Notes under the pieces: model-generated
The model's input: only the letters and a program-made list of their open reading frames with translations
What the model was told of the DNA's origin: nothing
Database searches by the model: none
Shown: piece by piece, positions 1-7,855 of the stretch
Layout of the letters: every line of letters begins with the position of its first letter
Numbering within the stretch: the stretch's first letter is position 1
Translations under genes and position numbers: made by a program
Origin: Rhodospirillales bacterium CG15_BIG_FIL_POST_REV_8_21_14_020_66_15
GTDB taxonomy: Bacteria; Pseudomonadota; Alphaproteobacteria; Rhodospirillales; Casp-alpha2
Reading direction: 5' to 3'
Length of the DNA stretch: 64,000 nt
Assembly (NCBI GenBank): GCA_002781745.1
Contig: PFFW01000042.1
Location: 1-64,000 of the forward strand

Positions 1-436
1 TGATGGCCGCGTCCCACGAAAGCCGCTTCCACTTGCCGCCTTCGAGCTTCATCGGGTATTTCAGCCGGCGCTCGCCGTGGGCGTGTTCGCGAACCGACGC
101 ACCCTTGGCGCAGTGGGAGCCCAGGTTGAAGGGGCTGTCGAAGCCCGGCTCCTGCCCGACCCACACGCCCTTGTCGACTTCGGCGATGACCGTGCAGCCG
201 ACCGAACAGTGCGTACAAACGGATTTGACTTGCGTCATGCCTTTCGCCGCCGCGGTCGCCGCCTTGGCCTGTTTGGCCAAGCCCAGCGGAGCAGCGGACA
301 GAAGCGCGGCGCCCCCGGCGGTAATCCCTGAACGCTTCAGGAACGTACGGCGGTCCATGGACCCGCCGACCACCCCGGCCAACGCCTGCTTCAAACGGGG
401 GCCTATCGCCACCCCGTCGCTCTTTTTGGTGAGCAT
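1..436 (-). CDS. formate dehydrogenase catalytic (alpha) subunit, N-terminal part; runs off the window start
   Basis: Reverse-strand frame from ATG at 436 reads MLTKKSDGVAIGPRLKQALAGVVGGSMDRRTFLKRSGITAGGAALLSAAPLGLAKQAKA (Tat signal), then SVCTHCSVGCTVIAEV ([4Fe-4S] motif of molybdopterin oxidoreductases) and no stop to the window edge. Confidence 0.85.
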   Translation of the reverse strand, partial: MLTKKSDGVAIGPRLKQALAGVVGGSMDRRTFLKRSGITAGGAALLSAAPLGLAKQAKAATAAAKGMTQVKSVCTHCSVGCTVIAEVDKGVWVGQEPGFDSPFNLGSHCAKGASVREHAHGERRLKYPMKLEGGKWKRLSWDAAI

Positions 437-479
437 TGAGTTTTCTCCCAATGTTGGTGGGTTGAAACCTGACTACGGC

Positions 480-677
480 CTAGAACCTCGCAAGGTCGTA
501 GTACGTTTTGACATGTTCGGTTTCACGATAACCCGACGATTTCGGGCCATCGGAAACCACGGCCGCTTCCGCGGATCCCTGGGAAAGCGCGACCGCGGCA
601 ACACCCGCAGCGCCGCCGGTGACGGCTGCCTTCTTCAGGAATTCACGACGGCCGAGCTTTTGCTTTTGTTCGCTCAT
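480..677 (-). CDS. small Tat-signal formate dehydrogenase accessory protein (FdhX-like), 65 aa
   Basis: MSEQKQKLGRREFLKKAAVTGGAAGVAAVALSQGSAEA... Tat motif RREFLKK, directly upstream of the FDH alpha subunit; internal start of the 480..1007 ORF. Confidence 0.8.
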   Translation of the reverse strand: MSEQKQKLGRREFLKKAAVTGGAAGVAAVALSQGSAEAAVVSDGPKSSGYRETEHVKTYYDLARF

Positions 678-825
678 TGCGGTCTCCTCAAAGCTTGTGA
701 TCACAGTTACTTCCACTTCGCTTGGTACCAAACGCCCGTTCCGGGTCTTGTTTTTAACGGCGGGCCCGACGTGGCCGATGCCCGCAATTCCCATACTCTT
801 CATCCGCCGCCCGGCCGTAGGCTCC

Positions 826-1491
826 CTATTGCCCGAAGCCGTAGGCGTCGCGTTCGATCTCCATGAACAGGCGACCGATGGTGCCGACGGGCATGTAGAG
901 TGCCGCCGACCTGGCCTTTTCCATGTCGGCGAAGAAATGGCCGGCCCAGGGGGCGATATGTTTTTCGAAGAACGCCCGCTGCCGGTCGAGGCTGGCCGGT
1001 GCGCCAAAGGCGCCGGTGATCAGGCCATGCATGACCTCGCAGACGAAGGCGATATGGTCTTCCGGGTCCGCGACGCCCTCGGCGCGCGCGATCCCGAACT
1101 CTTCCAGATCCCGGCGCAGGTCGGCAAGCGGCTTTTCGTACACGAAACCGGTCAGATACTGGGACCCGAAGGGCGCCAGTTCGCCGCCCGCCCCGAACCC
1201 GTAGAACAGCACCGTGAATTCTTCCTCGGCGACGGCCTGCGTCGTCCGTTTGGCGAGCGCGGAGAGTGAATTGACGGCCTGGCCCAAGGCGCTCTCGTCG
1301 CCGCTCAGGCCGCGCACGAACTCGATCGTGTCGCTGTCCATGGGTTTCGCGAGCAGGCGCGACAACAGCGCATAGAAACCAGCCCGCAGCATGTCCTCTT
1401 CGGGCACGGCGGAATCAATGGTCCGGCTGTTGGTGTCGGAAAGCGGCCGATCTCCCTTCGGGTCGCTTCCCATAGTGGCGCTGGCCTCCAC
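826..1491 (-). CDS. TorD/DmsD-family molecular chaperone
   Basis: 221-aa ORF with TorD-like features (FYALLSRLLAKP..., LTGFVYEKPLADLRRDLEEFGIAR..EDHIAFVCEVM); fdh context. Confidence 0.8.
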   Translation of the reverse strand: MEASATMGSDPKGDRPLSDTNSRTIDSAVPEEDMLRAGFYALLSRLLAKPMDSDTIEFVRGLSGDESALGQAVNSLSALAKRTTQAVAEEEFTVLFYGFGAGGELAPFGSQYLTGFVYEKPLADLRRDLEEFGIARAEGVADPEDHIAFVCEVMHGLITGAFGAPASLDRQRAFFEKHIAPWAGHFFADMEKARSAALYMPVGTIGRLFMEIERDAYGFGQ

Positions 1492-1762
1492 TTGGAAATT
1501 CCTCGTTTTCCTTCCGCCGGTTCCGTCTGTTAAGCCGACGGATTCCGATCCCTGACGAGTGGGTTTGTTATTGCGTATCGGGGCCTCTGGCCGACCCTCT
1601 ACGGATACTCTTCCCCACTACCATGCAAGTGAACGCCTTTTCATCCGGCAAGTCAACGCCAAGCCCATTCCGCGATGCGGAAAAGCCGGCCTTAATCCCC
1701 AGTTTTTTCATGGATTTAGTCGATATCGGCGGGCCTTTCACGACACCTTGAGCGGCGACAAA

Positions 1763-2578
1763 TCAGGCGAGATCGTCTTCGGCCTCGCCCAATCCGTCTC
1801 CGTCGGCGGCGGCCTCTTCACCGGACGCCTCGGAGCGGGACGGCCCGGGGCGCGCCGGGCCGGGAAGGCTTTCCGGGGCCGGATAGCGCCGTCCCGGCGC
1901 CTGATAATAGGGGTTGGGCGTATAGGTCGGCTGGGTGACGCTGGAGCCGCCCCGGTCCTGGACCCGGCGGGCCTTGTCGGCAACCGTTTCCTGCGCATCT
2001 CCCTCCGCTTCGGTTTTCGCGGCACCCGGCAAATCCGCGTCGCCCCGCCCGGCCGCCGGGTCCTCCGTTTCCGCCGCTTCCGCGTGTTCGGGTTTGGGCT
2101 TGTCGCGCCAGCCATAGCCGCCCTGGTCCGGACGGTAGGAGGTTGCCCCGGCGGCAAGCTGCGCCAGCATGGAATAATCCTCGCCGTATTCCTGCATGCC
2201 GTCGATGAAACCGAAGGCGGGGTCGCTCAGCCACAGCTTGCGCAGCGCCTGGCGGCGCAGGAATTCGGGCACCCGCTTATCCAGGAAGGCGGCGAAATCG
2301 CTGTCCGATGTCAGTTCCTCGACGGGCGGCAGTGTTTCCACATAGGCAGCCTCCTCTTCCGTCAGCGCGCGGGCCTCGGGATCGGTGTCGGCCGCGCCAA
2401 CCGGGGGGGTGGCCGCCACGCTTTCCGGCGGCACGGCCCCGGCGCGGGCCGCCGGGGCGGCTGCCCCCCTGCCTGTGCGCGGCACCGGGCCATCGCTTTC
2501 CTCGACGGGCTCGCCGCGGGCACGCTTCTGCTTTAGACGCGACCAGCGGCCCAGGGGGTTCTCGTCACCGGTGCTCAT
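1763..2578 (-). CDS. DUF3306 domain-containing protein
   Basis: 271 aa, starts ENPLGRWSRLKQKRARG and contains FAAFLDKRVPEFLRRQALRKLWLSDPAFGFIDGMQEYGEDYS, typical of DUF3306 next to fdh genes. Confidence 0.75.
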   Translation of the reverse strand: MSTGDENPLGRWSRLKQKRARGEPVEESDGPVPRTGRGAAAPAARAGAVPPESVAATPPVGAADTDPEARALTEEEAAYVETLPPVEELTSDSDFAAFLDKRVPEFLRRQALRKLWLSDPAFGFIDGMQEYGEDYSMLAQLAAGATSYRPDQGGYGWRDKPKPEHAEAAETEDPAAGRGDADLPGAAKTEAEGDAQETVADKARRVQDRGGSSVTQPTYTPNPYYQAPGRRYPAPESLPGPARPGPSRSEASGEEAAADGDGLGEAEDDLA

Positions 2579-2588
2579 GCGTTTTCTC

Positions 2589-3116
2589 TCATTCGTCCGT
2601 CTCCACCAGGGGCCGGGGGCGCAGGCCGCCCTTGCGCGGATCGTAGGCCTTCTTGTTCTTGCGTTTCTTGAAGGTTTCCTCGACGTGGTGGGTATCGACG
2701 AAGGCGCCGAGCCAGGCCGCCAGCTCGTCGGGCATGGGCACGCCCTCGACGATCATCTCGGAATCCTCCATGTAGCTCTCCGCCTCGTAGGGGCAGACGG
2801 TGACGAGCTTCGGCACAACCTCCTCGTCCTCGGCCTCCTCGCCGGGCGCCAGGACGACGTAGATATGGGGGTGGAAGCTGCCGAGGTTGGTCTTGTAGCC
2901 CTCCGTCTCGCCGGCAAACAGTTCCAATTCCAGGGTCGCGGCGTGGAAATGGGCCCATCCCTCGCCCTCGCGGATCAAACGCCAGCCGGCGTCCTCCTCC
3001 ATGGACGGCATGCCCGGCACCACGGCAACCGGGCGGTAGGTATAGTCCTTCCACGGGTTGTCGATGGCGCGGCGCTCGACGATGACGCCGACGGTAACGG
3101 CCTGGTGGCGGGTCAT
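2589..3116 (-). CDS. DUF3305 domain-containing protein
   Basis: Internal ATG of the 2589..3797 ORF: MTRHQAVTVGVIVERRAIDNPWKDYTYRPVAVVPG...; sits between DUF3306 and mobA. Confidence 0.75.
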   Translation of the reverse strand: MTRHQAVTVGVIVERRAIDNPWKDYTYRPVAVVPGMPSMEEDAGWRLIREGEGWAHFHAATLELELFAGETEGYKTNLGSFHPHIYVVLAPGEEAEDEEVVPKLVTVCPYEAESYMEDSEMIVEGVPMPDELAAWLGAFVDTHHVEETFKKRKNKKAYDPRKGGLRPRPLVETDE

Positions 3117-3739
3117 CGCGCCACCTCCGCCATCAGGGTTTCGGCCTCGGCCAGGTTCTCCGGCTTGTTGATATTGAAGAAGGGATCGAAGGGCACGATC
3201 GGGAAGTCCACGTGGACGATGCGGTAACGCGCGGTCCAGGCGTCGATCTTGCGCATGTCCTCGCCGACCATGACCGCACGCAGGTCGTCCGCCAGCGCCA
3301 CCGGCCACAACGCGAACACCGGATGCGTACGCCCGCCCGACATGGCGCAGGCCATGTCGGCGCCGTCGACTTTGAGCGCTGCATGCAGCCGGGCGACCAG
3401 CGTTTCCGGGAAGAACGGGGCGTCCGTGGCGAAGGAGGCGAGCCATCTTGCCCCGGGATGCTCCGCCCGCGCCCATTCCATCCCCGTCAGGACGCCCGCA
3501 AGGGGCCCGGCATGACCTTCGATCACGTCGCCCGCCGTGGGCAGGCCGTAGGCTTCGAATCGCGCCGGATCGCCGTTGATGTTGAGTAAAAGATCGGCAA
3601 CCTGGGGCTGCGCACGGGCAATCACGTGGTCCAGGATCGGCCTGCCGCCCAGCACGCGCAGCGGTTTGTCGCCGCCGCCCATGCGTCGCGCCAGGCCTCC
3701 GGCCAGCAGCACGCCAACCGTATCGGCAGGCGCGCTCAT
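3113..3739 (-). CDS. mobA: molybdenum cofactor guanylyltransferase
   Basis: GVLLAGGLARRMGGGDKPL nucleotidyltransferase motif; 4-bp overlaps with both neighbours. Confidence 0.92.
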   Translation of the reverse strand: MSAPADTVGVLLAGGLARRMGGGDKPLRVLGGRPILDHVIARAQPQVADLLLNINGDPARFEAYGLPTAGDVIEGHAGPLAGVLTGMEWARAEHPGARWLASFATDAPFFPETLVARLHAALKVDGADMACAMSGGRTHPVFALWPVALADDLRAVMVGEDMRKIDAWTARYRIVHVDFPIVPFDPFFNINKPENLAEAETLMAEVAR

Positions 3740-4686
3740 CGGCTGCCCTTGCGCCGCAGTTCGATGGGCTCGTCTGCCGCTTCGTCATGGGCCGCATCGA
3801 ATTCGATACGTTCCTGCCCGGCCAGCGCGATGAAGCGCTTGCCCCTGGCGCGGCCGATCAGGGTCAGGCCGACCTGCTTGGCAAGCTCCACCCCCCAAGC
3901 CGTGAAGCCCGAGCGCGAAACCAGGATGGGGATCTCCATCTGCACGGTCTTGATGACCATTTCCGAGGTCAGCCGCCCGGTGGTGTAGAAGATCTTGTCG
4001 TGCCCCTTCCAGCCGTGCAGGAACATGAAACCCGCGATCTTGTCGACGGCGTTGTGGCGGCCGACGTCCTCCATGTACAGAAGCGGGCGGTCGCCCTGGC
4101 ACAGCACGCAGCCGTGGATGGCCCCCGCCTCCAGATACAGGGACGGCGCGGTGTTGATCTTCTTCATCAGCGTATAGAGCCAGGACGTCTTGATCATCGC
4201 GCCCCGGGCCAGCGTCACGCGCTCGAACTTCTCCATGACGTCGCCGAACACGGTGCCTTGGGCGCAGCCGGAGGTCAGGGTCTTCTTCTTCAGCTTTTCC
4301 TCGAAATCGGTCTCGCGTTCCGTGCGCACGACGACGACCTCCAGGTCCTCGTCGAATTCCACCGCCGTCACCACGTCGTCGGGGCGCAGCATGTTCTGGT
4401 TCACCAGGTAGCCGACGGCGAGATATTCCGGGAAGTCGCAGATCGTCATCATGGTGACGATCTCGCGGCCGTTGAGGAACAGGGTCAGAGGCCGCTCCAC
4501 GGTGACCGAGGCGATCACGGGCGAGCCGTCCTGGTCGATGCCCGGCACCTTCTCGGTCAGGCGCGGATCATCGGGGTTGGGCTTGACGACAAGCTCGCCG
4601 ACGCCGTCCGCGTAGGTAACGTCCAGCGGATTCGTTCCCGCCTTGAAGGTCTCTTTCTCGTTCTGGCTCACGCCCTGCTCTCCCAA
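3736..4686 (-). CDS. fdhD: formate dehydrogenase accessory sulfurtransferase FdhD
   Basis: SGCAQGT, HGCVLCQGDRPLLYMEDVGRHNAVDKIAG, TTGRLTSEMVIKTVQMEIPILVSRSGFTAWGVELAKQVGLTLIGRARG. Confidence 0.95.
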   Translation of the reverse strand: MGEQGVSQNEKETFKAGTNPLDVTYADGVGELVVKPNPDDPRLTEKVPGIDQDGSPVIASVTVERPLTLFLNGREIVTMMTICDFPEYLAVGYLVNQNMLRPDDVVTAVEFDEDLEVVVVRTERETDFEEKLKKKTLTSGCAQGTVFGDVMEKFERVTLARGAMIKTSWLYTLMKKINTAPSLYLEAGAIHGCVLCQGDRPLLYMEDVGRHNAVDKIAGFMFLHGWKGHDKIFYTTGRLTSEMVIKTVQMEIPILVSRSGFTAWGVELAKQVGLTLIGRARGKRFIALAGQERIEFDAAHDEAADEPIELRRKGSR

Positions 4687-4893
4687 ACCACCCCGGGCCG
4701 GGCCGCGCCGCCGGTCTCAAACGCCGGGTTCGCGGAATGGCCGAAACATGGGGATCGGGAGTGTCGGCGGCAAGGGACAAGAAATCAAGGGGCCGTGCGG
4801 GACACGTGCGTGACCGCACTGTCTCTTCTCGGCAGCGGCGCGGTTTCCTGATATCAGGAATGCTTCCCGCCAACGACCACGATCACGCCGCCC

Positions 4894-5511
4894 ATGCCTT
4901 TCCCCGACATTATCCTGATTCGCCACGGCCAGACCGAGTTCAACCGCGAGGGCCGCATCCAGGGCCAAGGAAATTCGGTGCTCACCGAACTGGGCAGGTC
5001 TCAGGCGGCGGCCTATGGCCGGCTGCTGGCCGAACGTTTCCAGCCCCTCGCCCCCTTCGCGCTTTACCGCAGCCCGGCCGGTCGCTGCGCCGAAACGACG
5101 GCGCTGGCCGCCGCCGCCGCGGGGCTTGACCCCGGGGCCTTCGTGGTCGACGAGCGGTTGAAGGAAAAGGGTTACGGCCGGTGGGAGGGCATGACCCGGC
5201 CCGAGATCGCCGGCGGCGGCGAGGAGCGCGAACTTGCCGCCATGGACGCCGATCCGTGGGGCCACCGCCCGCCCGGCGGCGGCGAGACCCTTGCGGAGGT
5301 CATGGAGCGGACGCGCCGCTGGCTGACCGGCCTGAACCCGGCGCAGCCCGTCGTGGCAGTGAGTCACGGCGGCACTGGGCGAACTCTGATCCGCAGCTAC
5401 CTGGCCCTTGAGGCCGAAGAAGCCCTGGCGATCGCCATGCGCCAGGACGTCGTGTTCCACCTGTCGCGCCGCGGTCTCGACGTCATCGAGACCGGAGCCG
5501 ACATGAGTTAA
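4894..5511 (+). CDS. histidine phosphatase family protein (phosphoglycerate mutase-like)
   Basis: ILIRHGQTEFNREGRIQGQGNS...LTELGRSQA; VVAVSHGGTGR. Confidence 0.9.
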   Translation: MPFPDIILIRHGQTEFNREGRIQGQGNSVLTELGRSQAAAYGRLLAERFQPLAPFALYRSPAGRCAETTALAAAAAGLDPGAFVVDERLKEKGYGRWEGMTRPEIAGGGEERELAAMDADPWGHRPPGGGETLAEVMERTRRWLTGLNPAQPVVAVSHGGTGRTLIRSYLALEAEEALAIAMRQDVVFHLSRRGLDVIETGADMS

Positions 5512-5535
5512 CCATAATATAGTTAATATAAGAAT

Positions 5536-5826
5536 TCAACCTACGCCGTCAACCAGCAGCAGCGTCCCCGTGGCCGAGGCCATGCGGATGGCGAGCGGCT
5601 TTTCGTATTCGGGCGAGGCGTGCCAGGCCCTGGCCGCCGCCATGTCGGGAAAACGCAGGACGACGGTGCGCGACGAGGGGGCTTCGCCCTCGAGAGCCAC
5701 CTGCTCGCCGCCGCGCACCAGGTATTCGCCGCCGTGGGCGGCGATCGTCGCGGGCACCAGGGCCTGATATTCCTTGAAGGTTTCCGGGTCGGTGATGTCG
5801 ATCTGCGCGATCACGTAGGCGGCCAT
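5536..5826 (-). CDS. DUF1330 domain-containing protein
   Basis: 96 aa; AAYVIAQIDITDPETFKEYQALVPATIAAHGGEYLVRGG..VVLRFPDMAAARAWHASPEY. Confidence 0.88.
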   Translation of the reverse strand: MAAYVIAQIDITDPETFKEYQALVPATIAAHGGEYLVRGGEQVALEGEAPSSRTVVLRFPDMAAARAWHASPEYEKPLAIRMASATGTLLLVDGVG

Positions 5827-5871
5827 CGGCGGCGTCCTCCCTCTCCGTTTCCTGGGACCGAGGCGGGAAGG

Positions 5872-6525
5872 CTACCCCAGATGCCCCTGCTTGACCCAGA
5901 GCAGACAGCCCTTTTCGGTGCTGGGCGAATGGAAGCTGCCCGCCGGCAGGCGGAACCAGGTGCCCTTGCCATGGAGGCCGTTCTCGTCCTCCATCGTGCC
6001 CTCGAGGACCAGGACCTCCTCGCCGCCCGGGTGGCCGTGGGGCCGGCCGGCGCAGCCCGGACCCATCTTGGTCAGCCACACGCGCTCGTTACCGAATTCG
6101 TGGAGCGGCATACGGAACAGCCCCGGGACGTCGCCCTCGACCCAGTTGCCGTTCCGGGTATCGATGGTCACCTGGGTCTGGTCGGCGGGGTCCATCTGGC
6201 GCAGCTTGACGAAGATGGTGCAGCCCTCCGCCGTCTTGGGCGCGTGGCTGGAGCCGACGGGGTTGCGCACGTAGGTCCCGGCCGGAAAGTCGCCGTGCTC
6301 GTCCGAGAACACGCCCTCCAGAACCATGAACTCCTCGCCGCCGCCATGACGGTGCGTGGGGAATTCGGATCCGGGAGCGTAGCGGACGATGGAGGTGGCG
6401 CGGGCGACCTCGTCGCCGTCGCGCTCCAGCATGCGGCGCTCGACACCCGGCGACGGCGAGGGAATCCAGGACAGCAAGGTGGAGTTGATTATCACCGGCT
6501 GCGAAAAATCGGCATGCAGTTTCAT
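5872..6525 (-). CDS. cupin domain protein (ChrR-like, duplicated cupin)
   Basis: 217 aa from MKLHADFSQP; two cupin repeats (PTHRHGGGEEFMVLEG.. and GRPHGHPGGEEVLVLEG..). Confidence 0.85.
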   Translation of the reverse strand: MKLHADFSQPVIINSTLLSWIPSPSPGVERRMLERDGDEVARATSIVRYAPGSEFPTHRHGGGEEFMVLEGVFSDEHGDFPAGTYVRNPVGSSHAPKTAEGCTIFVKLRQMDPADQTQVTIDTRNGNWVEGDVPGLFRMPLHEFGNERVWLTKMGPGCAGRPHGHPGGEEVLVLEGTMEDENGLHGKGTWFRLPAGSFHSPSTEKGCLLWVKQGHLG

Positions 6526-6658
6526 TTGCCCGGCTTCCTTGAACAGGCGGAACGGTTTCGATTGTCCGGAAAGATGGCCGCCCGCCGCGCGCCGGGCAAG
6601 CCGCCCCGCGGGACAAGCACTTTTTCCCCGTGGGCATTTGTCGCGCCGGTGCGGCCCG

Positions 6659-7294
6659 CTAGACGCCGCGCCCGGCCCGCGGCGCGAACCATCGTCCCGC
6701 CAGGGTGTCCGCGCGGTCCAGGTATCTGGCGAGATAGGTCCGGGTCTCGGCCTGACCGTCGCTGCCGTCGCTGCACCATTTCCTGAGCACCGCGAGGAAC
6801 AGAAGCGTGAGGCCAACCTCCTCCGCCTGGCGCTGACGGCCGCCCGCCGTCATGCCCGCCGCGTCGCGCAGCCACTGGATCAGGCGCGACAGATCGAACG
6901 CCATGGGCACATAGTGATGGGGATGGAAGGGCCACAGCTTGGCCGCCAGCATCTGGGCCGTCACGGAGCGGTGCGGCGCCATGGCGTCGAACCAGCGGAG
7001 CAACAGGACATTGAGCCGGTCTTTCACGGGCCGCCGGTGGAACCCGCGCGGCGGCGACGCCAGCATGGCGTCCCGCGCACGGGCGAACCAGGCGTTTGCG
7101 ATGGCGTCCTTGTCACGAAAAATTGACGCCAGTTCCGCGGGCGCCATGCCCAGGCCATCCGCCAGCGCGCCCAGGCGAAAATCGTCCCAGCCTTCGGCCT
7201 CGGCAAGGGCAAGCGCCCGGTCGACCACCGTATCCGCCGTGACGCGGGTTTCGGCGGCCTTGGCCTTGCCGGTTTTCCGTCGGGGTGCCGCCAA
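6659..7294 (-). CDS. TetR-like / COQ9-type regulator
   Basis: N-terminal HTH-like VVDRALALAEAEGWDDFRLGALADGLGMAPAELASIFRDKDAI; COQ9/TetR-like C-terminus. Confidence 0.65.
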   Translation of the reverse strand: MAAPRRKTGKAKAAETRVTADTVVDRALALAEAEGWDDFRLGALADGLGMAPAELASIFRDKDAIANAWFARARDAMLASPPRGFHRRPVKDRLNVLLLRWFDAMAPHRSVTAQMLAAKLWPFHPHHYVPMAFDLSRLIQWLRDAAGMTAGGRQRQAEEVGLTLLFLAVLRKWCSDGSDGQAETRTYLARYLDRADTLAGRWFAPRAGRGV

Positions 7295-7317
7295 CGGCGC
7301 CTCCCGTCGATGTCAGG

Positions 7318-7620
7318 TCAGTAGACGAGCTTGCGGATGTCGTCGGCGTTGGACGACCACCTGGACCACTCGCGGGCGCCCAGGCCCCAGTCGTTCACGG
7401 TGGCCTTGTCGATGCCCTGTTCGATCAGCCAATGGCAGGTCTTTGTCTGCCCCGCCGCCGCCGCGTACATCAGCGCCGAATTGCCGTGGGGGTCGATGGC
7501 GTCGATCTTCATGCCCGCCTTCAGCGCCTGTTCCAGGGTGTCGCGGTCGCCGCGCTGGGCGGCCAGCATGAAATCGTCGACGGAAAATCCGTTCTTGCCC
7601 GAGGCGTTTCGATCGGCCAT
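7318..7620 (-). CDS. ankyrin-repeat small protein
   Basis: 100 aa from MADRNASGKNG; FMLAAQRGDRDTLEQALKAGMKIDAIDPHGNSALMYAAAAGQTKTCHWLIEQGID. Confidence 0.75.
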   Translation of the reverse strand: MADRNASGKNGFSVDDFMLAAQRGDRDTLEQALKAGMKIDAIDPHGNSALMYAAAAGQTKTCHWLIEQGIDKATVNDWGLGAREWSRWSSNADDIRKLVY

Positions 7621-7855
7621 GAGTCTTTCTTCCTTCGCCCCGGGGGTTTTACCGGCTCCGGGCAATCCCCACATAATCGGGGCCGTTCGGGGTATAGTTA
7701 GGGATTGGGGAGCTGAATGTAAACGGTCCTGAGCGGTACGGCGAAGCACGACGTTTTCATTCGCCGGCTCCGGTATCGCGATAGTAGCCTGCATAAAAGG
7801 CAGATTCCAACACACGAGCACCCCGAAGGGTGCCGCATAGGGAAGCATCGGTCTT

